Origin: Argopecten irradians
Lineage: Eukaryota; Mollusca; Bivalvia; Pectinida; Pectinidae
NCBI RefSeq assembly: GCF_041381155.1
Contig: NC_091134.1
Coordinates: 41,995,338-42,059,337 of the forward strand
Length of the DNA stretch: 64,000 nt
Direction of reading: 5' to 3'
The notes below the pieces were generated by a model that was given only the letters and a program-made list of their open reading frames with translations, made no database searches and was not told the origin of the DNA. How positions within the stretch are numbered: position 1 is the stretch's first letter; each line of letters opens with the position of its first letter. Positions 55,559-64,000 of the stretch are shown here, one piece after another. The position numbers and the translations under genes are program-made.

Positions 55559-55930
55559 CATCACATAATCCGCCTGTTATCCAGTGATTTCGCTCGTGTG
55601 ATATTTTTGAATATGTCATTAGTATAATATGACCTGGAGCGATTTTAATTGGCTGGAAATTCATTGTGATGTCAAGACAGAAACAGTAGGATGACGCCAG
55701 GTGGTGTTAGGATTTAGAGCATGGCGGGACAAAAAGACGGCCTTTACTGGATTTTAGCAATACATTTTGACGAGAGATTATATGATGAAAAGTATCTTAA
55801 AGTTGTGCTCCATTAATGAAACTCATTTCAATTTTTTTTAAGTTTTGCTCACCATGGCTCGCAATAATAATAAAAAACCTTCTTTAACTCGTTTCATAAA
55901 AGTTCATATGAAATGAACACTCATTTAAGA
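55559..55930 (+). repeat. Dispersed repeat, copy 2
   Basis: Shares with 46574-46845 the ordered blocks tcacataatccgcctgttat, ccagtgatttcgctcgtgt, aatatgacctggagcg and, at the right, aaatgaacactcatttaaga. This copy has ~100 bp more in the middle. Confidence 0.65.
55869..55874 (+). promoter_or_regulatory. Candidate polyadenylation signal AATAAA
   Basis: Lies ~400 bases after the candidate terminal exon at 55425-55465, but inside a dispersed repeat, so of doubtful use. Confidence 0.25.
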
Positions 55931-56530
55931 TATTATGTATATATATATGACATTTTCTTATGACTTTACAAATGTGTGCATCTTAGCATAAATCGAAGAA
56001 TATCATCCTCGGTGGAATATGTGACGTAACACTGTTTAAATTGCTGCGGATAAATGCATTTCATTTCATGTTCCCACATTTTCTACATATATACTTGAGT
56101 GATATAAATATTTAATACTGTTGGGCTATTAATGGAGAAAAGTATTAAAGTATTTAAGTTAACATGATTATGATAACATGATACACTGTGTATGCCACGA
56201 TAATATTACCTGTATCATCCATCGATAGCTCCATACATTGAAAATGGTAAAAAGGTATTTATTTGTAATATGTAATGTTGTTTTATTATTTTTCTTTAGT
56301 TTTTTCGGGGATGGGGAAGGAAGGAGTCCATAAACAATAGATATATTATTTATATCATACTAACACAATTCTTTGTTTTTTTCTTCACAAGCTCTATCAA
56401 ATAGATAAAATAAAATTGTTATGTTTACATAACACCTTTTTATAGTTTATGCATTAAGATTGTGTTTAAAGAATTTTTGCTAATATTTGATGATATGTTA
56501 TCAAAATATTTATTTCAAAAATCGGATTAT
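55931..56530. other. Intergenic, nothing recognised
   Basis: AT-rich spacer between the receptor's possible 3' ends and the pearl/Helentron-like element. Confidence 0.5.
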
Positions 56531-57650
56531 TTTTAGCTCGCGTCCGGCTGGTCAGAAGGTCGGATTTCAACAAAATTTGACTGGTAGAATCCTTGTGGGC
56601 TACAAACTGAAAATTGTACAAATAGTGGGGCTGACACCCTAGGGGCCTGAGGGGCGGGTCCAAAAGGGGTCAATTTGGCTATTTCCATATAAATGACTTC
56701 TTCTATGAAAGTAAGCATGGGATAGCACCCATAATGTAATGGTAGCATCCTTATAGGGTGGGGATTCAAAACTGTACAAATGATGGGGCTGACCCTCCGG
56801 GGGCTTGAGGGGCGGGGTCAAAAGTGATCAATTTGACTATTTCCATATAAACGACCTCCTCTCTGCAACTACGCATGGGATTGCACCCATAATGCAATGG
56901 TAGCATCATTATAGGGTAGGGATCAAAATTGTACAAATGATGGGGCTGACCCCCTGGGGGCCTGAAGGGCGGAGTCAAAAGGGGTCAATTTGACTATTTC
57001 CATATAAATGACTTCTCTGAAACTAAGCATGGGATAGTACCCATAATGCAATGGTAGCATCCTTATAGGGTGGGAATTCAAAATTGTGCAAATGATAGGG
57101 CTGACCCTCCGAGGGCCTGAGGGGCGGGGTCAAAAGTGGTCAATTTGACTATTTCCATATAAACGACCTCTTCTCTGCAACTAAACACGGGTTTACGCTC
57201 ATAATGCAATGGTAGCATCATTATAAGGTGGGAATTCAAAATTGTGCAAATGATGGGGCTGACCCCCTGGGGATCTGAAGGGCAGGGGCAAAAGGGGTCA
57301 ATTAGGTTATTTCCATATAAACGACTTCCTCTCTGCAACTAAGCATGGGAGAGCACTCATAATGCAATGGTAGCATTCTTATAGGGTGGGGATTTGAAAT
57401 TTTACAAACGATAGGGCTGACCCCCGGGGCCTAAGACGCGGGGCCAAAAAGGTCAATTAGGCTCATATAAATCACTTCCTTTCTGAACCTATGTATTGGA
57501 TAGCATATTTGTATGGTATCTATAGCACCATTATATGGTTGTGATTCAAAATGAAACAAATTTTGGAGTCACCTTTTCTAATTTTTATAATTGTAAGAGT
57601 CTTTGTGTTAAAAAAAGGTGAGCGATACAGGCTCTCTGGGCCTCTTGTTT
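56531..57650 (+). mobile_element. Pearl/Helentron-like element with ~157-bp internal repeats
   Basis: Left end ttttagctcgcgtccggctg. Right end ggtgagcgatacaggctctc then tgggcctcttgttt, with an aggc...gcct hairpin before the ctcttgttt end. Inside, units beginning gggcctgaggggcggg or close variants start at about 56643, 56801, 56958, 57113, 57270 and 57427 (spacing 155-158), each with atttccatataaatgac and ataatgcaatggtagcat. It is a non-coding element of a class abundant in bivalves, immediately 3' of the sulfotransferase gene. Confidence 0.75.
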
Positions 57651-57749
57651 AAGACAAAATAAAGCTCCGACTTATTACGTGTAATAACTTCTGTCCATAG
57701 ATAATTCGCAGTAATAGCGAGACTATATCGTAGCGAAAATATGAATAAG

Positions 57750-57865
57750 TCAGTCGTAGCGAACAGCAAGCTTCAAATTGAACTCCTTGATTTTCTCTTT
57801 TATGTGTGCATCACACCATTCACTCTGTGCCACCGTAAAGGTGTTCTTCCAGTCTCCTATCACAC
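57750..57865 (-). CDS. SULT exon 5 (terminal)
   Basis: 116 nt, phase 1 in, stop TGA at 57752-57750. Acceptor ctgttgtag. Encodes VIGDWKNTFTVAQSE then WCDAHIKEKIKEFNLKLAVR and YD. Carries the GDWK and dimerisation motifs. Confidence 0.93.
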
Positions 57866-60674
57866 CTACAACAGAAAGATATCATACATTTTGGAGAGAG
57901 TCAGTATCTAATATTATATGTATTTGATTGACAGTTATGAAAAATATCTTTATGCTTTTATTACTAGAATGTTAGGGACATTTTTCTACCATGCTGAAGA
58001 ATGGGTTTCAAAGTTAGATGTGTACTTATCTTTATAATTTATGCTTACCTTCACTACCCAGCATTTAAAGGAAGTAATTCATGTTAACTAGTTATCTCGA
58101 TTAGACACCTCAAATAAATACTAAAAAAGTAAATTCATTCATCGAAAACTGGGACTACATGTGTTTGATTATTAATCGACAGTTGTGTATGTGACATGGT
58201 CAGCACTAATCTTATCCACAAGTCTCCAATCGTTGACAATACCTTTCCTGTATATAGGCAAGCGTCCATCATCTGTTATGTTCTTCCATCGGTCACTAGC
58301 CGGAGTTTGTGTGATGTGGTTTTCTTTCAATATTTTAAATCGGACGTTCTCTTCGACAGCCCTTAGAAATGTTTCATCATGGTCCAATTCCAAAAATGAA
58401 GCTAATTTCTTAATGGTCTCAAAAGGTCTCTGAAATAAAAAAAAAATAAAAAAAACTTTTGTCAAGTGACTTTAATGACAGTGATAACGTAGACTTGGAG
58501 ATTGATTTTTTTCAAAGGAAACAAAACATAGAAAAACTATACCTCTTTGTATTCCCTGTATGAAATACATAGTAAATTTTTGCTTTTCCATTCTTCCATA
58601 TCCTTTATCCAGGCAAACCACGATCCATTCCCCCAAAAACCTGTATTCAAAACCATTTATGTATTTTGTAAGACAAAACCAATACGTTGAAATACAAATG
58701 CGATACCAATAAAGATCAAATTTAGTTGTGTTTTTTTAATTGGAGGAACGCATGCAATTAAGACTGAACTAATGTGATTAAATGTAGTTGTAATTTAGAT
58801 ACAGATATTACAAAAATGACTGCGTTTTGCTTGGATACCACAGGGTATTTTAATATCTCATGAACGACTTTGCAAAGACGATACTTCCAATAATCTTCAA
58901 TCTCCATTTCTTAACTTGCATTATCAGCTTTATGACTGAATTTTCGTTTGTTTGTATTGTAATATTCTTTGATATACTAATATAAGTGGGTGAACTTGCT
59001 AACTGCCTTTCAGAAATACGCCTTAGATAAAGCTGAAATACAAATGCATTCAAATCGAGATTTTAACCAAACTGATTTGATATACATGTACGCAGAAACA
59101 ATGTCACTGTTAGGATTGCATTTTAAATAGTGTTAAAAATAACAATCACTTCAGCAGAAAAATGATGAAAATATAAGAACCCTTATATATATATATACAG
59201 ATATGTAGACGATAGTCAAATTCACGTACTCTCTTCAGAAAAAAACCTTTTTAAAAGTCCTGAAAAATTCCCCGAGTATCCTACATCGCCTAATGCCTGG
59301 ATCATATGGTACACGGACACAACGATGTCTTTGGGATCCCGAGTGATGGTGATGACTTTCCCTTTGCCGCGCATCATCTCCTCTGGGAGGAACCGGTACC
59401 GTAGGTGGGAACCAAATGTCCTGGGAGATGACATGTTGTCAACAAAGCTTATATCTTGATATTCCATCAAATGTGGCGTCCCGTGATAGGCAAGTGTGCC
59501 TGTACGTAACATCATTACGGTATTGTAGAGCCAGTGTGTCCCTGAAAGTCGAATGCTATTTTCACATTTATAGATAAATAGTGAGTATGGGTCATAGTAG
59601 AACATTTCATCATGTGGGGTATTGTTTCAAACGCATCTTGGAGGTTTTTTGTCGACACCTGTCGTGGAACCGTCACTGATACACATGATCAAATAGTATT
59701 TACAATTTACTAAAACTTAAATTGAAGTTAAGGCAAACATCGTGCGATATGTGGAATAAAATATTGAGAATCATGTTTTCGGGTTTAGAAAGGAGGGGTA
59801 TCATTTGGACCGATTTACGGCCACTCAATCATAAGAAAAATATCTTTTCATGAAGATACCTTAAGGTCAACTACATATTGTATGCTAATCAGTATATCTG
59901 ATTTTTTTTTCTGTGTCTAAAGGTGAAAATTCACAATTTCATTGTAAAAGTGAATAGTCGGGCAAAGAAAACCAGTCTAAATGCGTTCATTGGCCTTCCA
60001 AAAGTTCTCACTTATTAATACGACGGCCAAGTTCTGCTAAGTTTCCCAGTTCTGACCATTAAAGTAAAGGAAAGTTGAAAGCATTGAAAGCGAGGCTGCT
60101 TGGAAATGTAACCACGGACATAGTCAGCCGGGAGGACGTTTTAGGATTCCTATACTTCAAATTAATTTCTTCGCACGCAGACAGATTTTGGCGAGAGATT
60201 TTATTTTTGTATTTCATAAGAAATTATACTGGATACATTCACTTCACACAATTTCACCGACTTTAGCCATCCTTGCCCGACTGTTCACTTTAAAGTCCTA
60301 ATTAATTAAATATCAAAATAGTGATGATATGTTTTGGTGTTTTTTGGGGTTTTTTTCATGTAAATATTAAGTTGTGAAGAAAATTGATGACAAATTTAAA
60401 AAGAAGGTCATCATCTTTTGTTTCATCAAATATAGGCACTATATGGTTATTTGTGTATAATCCGAATAAAACTAAGTATACAGTTTCCAAAGGAATTCTC
60501 ACCTGATTTAGGGAACACACCTATGAGAACATCATCAGATTTACATTGGAGTTGAGAAATGGCGTTGAGATGGTCCCCGACGTTCCCAACAACTTCCCGG
60601 ATAAAGGGATAACCTTTGTACCTTTTAAAACTGTACTTGTTATCTTCTTCGTCTGTAAGGCTTACTGATTCCAT
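57750..60674 (-). CDS. Cytosolic sulfotransferase (SULT family)
   Basis: Five coding exons on the minus strand join in frame to 294 residues, the usual SULT length. SULTs transfer sulfate from PAPS to hydroxyl or amine groups of small molecules in the cytosol. Visible motifs: 5'-phosphosulfate loop FPKSGTHW (54-61), catalytic His in SHLRYRFLP (His103), 3'-phosphate-binding ITRDPKDIVVSVYH with Arg125 and Ser133, RKGVIGDWKN (255-264), and a perfect KxxxTVxxxE dimerisation motif, KNTFTVAQSE (263-272). No signal peptide or membrane segment. All key residues are present, so it should be active. The substrate cannot be told. A TTTTCAG acceptor just before the ATG suggests an upstream 5'UTR exon. 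It faces the receptor gene tail to tail; no functional link is implied. Confidence 0.93.
58243..58429 (-). CDS. SULT exon 4
   Basis: 187 nt, phase 0 in, phase 1 out. Acceptor ttttatttcag, donor gtattg. Encodes RPFETIKKLASFLELD through to LPIYRKG. If the donor is not used, the frame runs 23 codons further (IVNDWRLVDKIS..., stop ending at 58172), giving an alternative C-terminus. Confidence 0.9.
58543..58640 (-). CDS. SULT exon 3
   Basis: 98 nt, phase 1 in, phase 0 out. Acceptor tgaatacag, donor gtatag. Encodes FWGNGSWFAWIKDMEEWK and SYREYKE, aligning to the WFxH...W-stretch and LfLxYEd region of SULTs (here ISYREYKE). Confidence 0.9.
59230..59541 (-). CDS. SULT exon 2
   Basis: 312 nt, phase 1 to 1. 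Minus-strand acceptor cgactttcag, donor gtacgt. Encodes the rest of the PAPS loop (GTHWLYNTVMML), the catalytic His103 and the 3'-phosphate-binding segment with Arg125 and Ser133. Confidence 0.92.
59542..60502. other. SULT intron 1, holding MITE copy B
   Basis: 961-bp intron between exons 1 and 2, phase 1. About a third is the MITE at 59948-60290. Confidence 0.85.
59948..60290. mobile_element. MITE copy B, TAA target duplication
   Basis: 343 bp from aagtgaatagtcgggcaaag to cttgcccgactgttcactt, terminal inverted repeats, flanked by TAA at 59945-59947 and 60291-60293. Same family and orientation as 28186-28546; internal blocks such as aaaccagtctaaatgcg, cccagttctgaccatt and cataagaaattatactgg are shared. 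Confidence 0.85.
60503..60674 (-). CDS. SULT exon 1 (coding)
   Basis: 172 nt, phase 1 out. Starts at ATG 60674 in context aaacATGG and ends inside the Gly codon of PKSG; donor gtgaga. On the minus strand an acceptor (taattttcag) ends 8 bases before the ATG, so a 5'UTR exon probably lies further upstream. Confidence 0.92.
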
Positions 60675-60682
60675 GTTTATTT

Positions 60683-62282
60683 CTGAAAATTAATAGTATG
60701 TGCTGTCGCTTAGCATTATTTTTCATTGGTAATGTTTAAATATTAAATGGTGACGATTTAATAGCGTTTGACTTTGACCGTAAATCAATACAATGTATTC
60801 CTTCAGTTACGAATCCAATTTGTTTTCATAAGACGCAATCATTGAAGCTTCCTCCTTCATTTTGAATTAGCTTGTTCTATGGTCCATAATAGATGTTTGA
60901 AGTTGGACATAAACCTTGCAATTTGAACTCTTAATATCTTTTGCCTGCATTGCATTATCATTAAATAACGTATCGTGTTCGTTAACAACGACTCACTTTG
61001 TGATTGGGCGTTTGGCCCTGTTAGGTAGGCTCTGAGTTCTGTCCCCTAGCCGAGACACACCAGCGTTTAAGTACTCAATATAAAGGGAGTAGAAAGATTT
61101 AGTTTCCCGTTGTCAGTATAATATGACCGGGCGTGATATGGGTTTTTTTAAATAAAAAGTCTTCAGTAATATGACATTATTTTAAGGGCGCGTTGTTTCC
61201 AAAAGAAACACTTCATGACATACTGAACACATACATTTAACATCCAACCTTCATCGCAAACATGGGATTCCGTCCTTAAATGGCCTTAGCTGTTCTGACT
61301 ATGACTTCTCATCATTCTCTACCAATCAACCATTTCTAGGTGAGTGTATGATCGGAATTCATATCAAGTGTCTAAAGCTATATATATATACAATATATTA
61401 CTCAAATTACACGCACGAGAAAAACACCTTTACCATACAGCCATTATTATCTTCTCGCTAAAGGTGGAAATGAACAAATTAAATATACTGATTATTAATA
61501 AATAAGATAATAAATAAATTAATAAGCTGTATTATAGATAGAAATGGCTTCATTGATTTTAAATTTTCATTATTTTATACTGAATTCAACAGAATGGTGA
61601 AATGCAGACTTTTTTTTAATTTGCATATGCAGCCATCTCTTAAAAATTGCATGAACCATAACCCTATTTTACGAATTGATTATTAAACAAAATATAGGGG
61701 AAAATCACGCGATTGATCAAACAAAATGGTTCAATGTTTGGAGTGTAAGGTGATTTAAATCATTATTGCGTGCTGTTATTGTACGTTGATTTGTTTACAG
61801 TCCTAAGGCAAGCTTTGGTTCCCTTAAAGATGTTCCATCACCGACGAATGGTATTTTTCCTCTATCAAAAAAGGAGCAAACGAATTATTATGTGAATTAG
61901 ACATATATATACACACAATTTAACACCAATTATTGTTCAAATGATGAGTGTCATTTATGCTCTGTTGGCGATGAGCATCTTTAAAAAAAGGGGGGAACTG
62001 TATTATCTTAGTATTTATATAAATAACATGGAAATATCAATCAGGAATTATATAGTATTCGAAATGTAATGAAGTTTCTCTACGATTCGTAATTTCCATT
62101 TGGTAAAAATAGGGACATTTCGCATTATGCAATAATTAGAAATACATTATTGAAATACTACGTTCATTTTATATAGTGTATCTTCGTTTGGGTCTATATT
62201 TACATGCCATGTTATTTTAATAAAAGATAAAAATATTAAAAATAATTTATTGCCACCCGAGCAAATTCCTTGGCACAATGTC
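60683..62282. other. Upstream of SULT, repeat-bearing spacer
   Basis: No gene recognised. Holds a diverged gtaggctctg-type repeat at 61023-61145 and a diverged member of the 62283 repeat at about 61890-62000. The SULT promoter and 5'UTR exon probably lie here but cannot be placed. Confidence 0.5.
61023..61145 (+). repeat. Dispersed bivalve-type repeat, copy 3
   Basis: gtaggctctgagttctgtcc, cctagccgagacacacca, gttgtcagtataatatga then ccgggcgtgatatggg. Diverged relative of 37125-37270 and 41217-41365. Confidence 0.65.
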
Positions 62283-62566
62283 CCAAATGGACTAATATGT
62301 AAGTACTTAATCCTCATGCATCAAAAGCAAAATACATTTTCGTGTAAATTTTACATATATAAACACAATTAAACAATTGGTATCGTTTATGCTCTGTAGG
62401 CGGTGGAGTATCTTTAAATTATAATTTCTTATTGTGTTACAAATACTTGTGTCCATTCTACCATATCACATGCGATGTGGTATAAAGTGGGTAACGACCT
62501 ACTTTAAATAGATTCAATGTCTATATACATAACAAATAAAGCATGTCGTCAAGGAAGGTTTGAAAC
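62283..62566 (+). repeat. ~280-bp direct repeat, copy 1
   Basis: From cccaaatggactaatatg through tgctctgtaggcggtgg and cacatgcgatgtggtata to gcatgtcgtcaaggaagg. Repeated 405 bases further on with few differences. Confidence 0.85.
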
Positions 62567-62687
62567 CTGACCTTGTCATTCAGGTAATCTTAATGCACTG
62601 TACGATTGTCGACAGCAGCCGTCACCTTTTACGATCATGCAATAGGGGCAGCAGGTACAATTCTTACGCCCTACCTACAGGGCCAAC

Positions 62688-62965
62688 CCATATGGACTTA
62701 CATGTAAGTACTTAATCATCATGCATCAAAAGCAAAATACATTTTCGTATTAATTTCACATATATAAACACGATTAAACAATTGGTATCGTTAATGCTCT
62801 GTAGGCGGTGGAGTATCTTTAAATTATAATTTCTTATTGTGTTACAAATACTTGTGTCCATTCTAACATATCACATGCGATGTGGTATAAAGTGGGTAAC
62901 GACCTACTTTAAATAGATTCAATGTCTATATACATAACAAATAAAGCATGTCGTCAAGGAAGGAT
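62688..62965 (+). repeat. ~280-bp direct repeat, copy 2
   Basis: Near-identical to 62283-62566, starting cccatatggacttacatg and ending gcatgtcgtcaaggaagg. It abuts the minisatellite array. Confidence 0.85.
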
Positions 62966-62991
62966 TGGATCATCAGGTAATCAATGATGCA

Positions 62992-64000
62992 CAAATGTGA
63001 CCGTGACACCTCGTACACGAATTGAAAAGATGTGCACAAGAAAAATGTGTACCGTGACACCTCGTACACACGAATTGGAAAGATGTGCACAAGAAAAATG
63101 TGTACCGTGACACTCGTACACACGAATTGAAAGATGTGCACAAGAAAAATGTGTACCGTGACACCTCGTACACACGAATTGGAAAGATGTGCACAAGAAA
63201 AATGTGTACCGTGACACCTCGTACACACGAATTGGAAAGATGTGCACAAGAAAAATGTGTACCGTGACACCTCGTACACACGAATTGGAAAGATGTGCAC
63301 AAGAAAAATGTGTACCATGACACCTCGTACACACGAATTGGAAAGATGTGCACAAGAAAAATGTGTACCGTGACACCTCGTACACACGAATTGGAAAGAT
63401 GTGCACAAGAAAAATGTGTACCATGACACCTCGTACACACGAATTGGAAAGATGTGCACAAGAAAAATGTGTACCGTGACACCTCGTACACACGAATTGA
63501 AAAGATGTGCACAAGAAAATTGTGTATCGTGACACCTCGTACACACGAATTGGAAAGATGTGCACAAGAAAAATGTGTACCGTGACACCTCGTACACACG
63601 AATTGGAAAGATGTGCACAAGAAAAATGTGTACCGTGACACCTCGTACACACGAATTGGAAAGATGTGCACAAGAAAAATGTGTACCGTGACACCTCGTA
63701 CACACGAATTGGAAAGATGTGCACAAGAAAAATGTGTACCGTGACACCTCGTACCACGAATTGGAAAGATGTGCACAAGAAAAATGTGTACCGCGACACC
63801 TCGTACACACGAATTGGAAAGATGTGCACAAGAAAAATGTGTACCGTGACACCTCGTACACACGAATTGGAAAGATGTGCACAAGAAAAATGAGTACCGC
63901 GACACCTCGTACACACGAATTGGAAAGATGTGCACAAGAAAAATGTGTACCTGACACCTCGTACACACGAATTGGAAAGATGTGCACAAGAAAAATGTGT
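62992..64000. repeat. 53-bp minisatellite, about 19 copies, runs off the window
   Basis: Unit gtgcacaagaaaaatgtgta + ccgtgacacctcgtacacac + gaattggaaagat. Units start at 63032, 63085, 63136, 63189, 63242 and so on to 63982, after a partial leading copy. Units differ by one or two bases or single-base indels. All three minus-strand frames stay open for >300 codons because the unit has no stop in any minus frame and 53 is not a multiple of three; I do not regard these as coding. Confidence 0.95.

Noticed and set aside
62926-63989. Long minus-strand open frames (353, 338 and 318 codons)
   Set aside because: They lie in the 53-bp minisatellite and are open in all three frames only because the unit has no stop on that strand; no splice or start context.
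1-64000. CRISPR arrays or prokaryotic operons
   Set aside because: Spliced eukaryotic genes, long introns and SINEs; the regular arrays are minisatellites without unique spacers.

Overview
The window looks like nuclear DNA of a bivalve mollusc. It is AT-rich and intron-rich, with short exons in long introns full of repeats of the kinds common in bivalves: tRNA-derived SINEs, elements with ~150-160-bp internal tandem repeats (pearl/Helentron-like) ending in a short GC hairpin plus ctcttgt, MITEs and minisatellites. The species cannot be named from sequence alone.

Two protein genes are supported. (1) A large plus-strand gene runs from at or before 3962 to about 54223. I traced 31 coding exons with consistent splice phases, giving at least 1,572 residues; the 5' end and signal peptide lie outside what I can see. 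The ectodomain has nine cysteine-rich EB/EGF-like modules and ten fibronectin type III (FN3) domains. The EB-like modules and the first five FN3s are each encoded by one phase-1 symmetric exon; the last five FN3s are split by introns. A transmembrane exon (51971-52075) and a ~90-residue cytoplasmic tail follow. The tail carries two SxYxxI motifs (SHYQTI and SVYAEI), which fit the ITIM consensus and are spaced within a loose ITAM window. It therefore looks like a single-pass adhesion or immune-type receptor with tyrosine signalling. Further possible phase-1 3' exons (54444-55465) could give other tails.

(2) A minus-strand cytosolic sulfotransferase (SULT family) lies at 60674-57750. It has five coding exons and 294 residues, with an intact PKSG motif, catalytic His, PAPS-binding Arg/Ser, GDWK motif and KxxxTVxxxE dimer motif.

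Layout: 1-3961 non-coding with one SINE; 3962-32485 EB and FN3 exons in repeat-bearing introns, including a ~3-kb foldback element at 10025-13006; 32486-46061 one 13.6-kb intron holding a ~4.06-kb tandem duplication; 46062-54223 last FN3s, membrane segment and tail; 54224-57749 possible alternative 3' exons, a 26-bp minisatellite and a pearl/Helentron-like element; 57750-60682 sulfotransferase; 60683-62991 repeats; 62992-64000 a 53-bp minisatellite running off the end.

The most notable structures are the paired tyrosine motifs and a recurrent pattern in the receptor gene: tandem copies of an exon's 3' end together with its splice donor, seen at three separate exons (after 26414, 29798 and 46260). 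A ~350-bp MITE with TAA target duplications has one copy in an intron of each gene.
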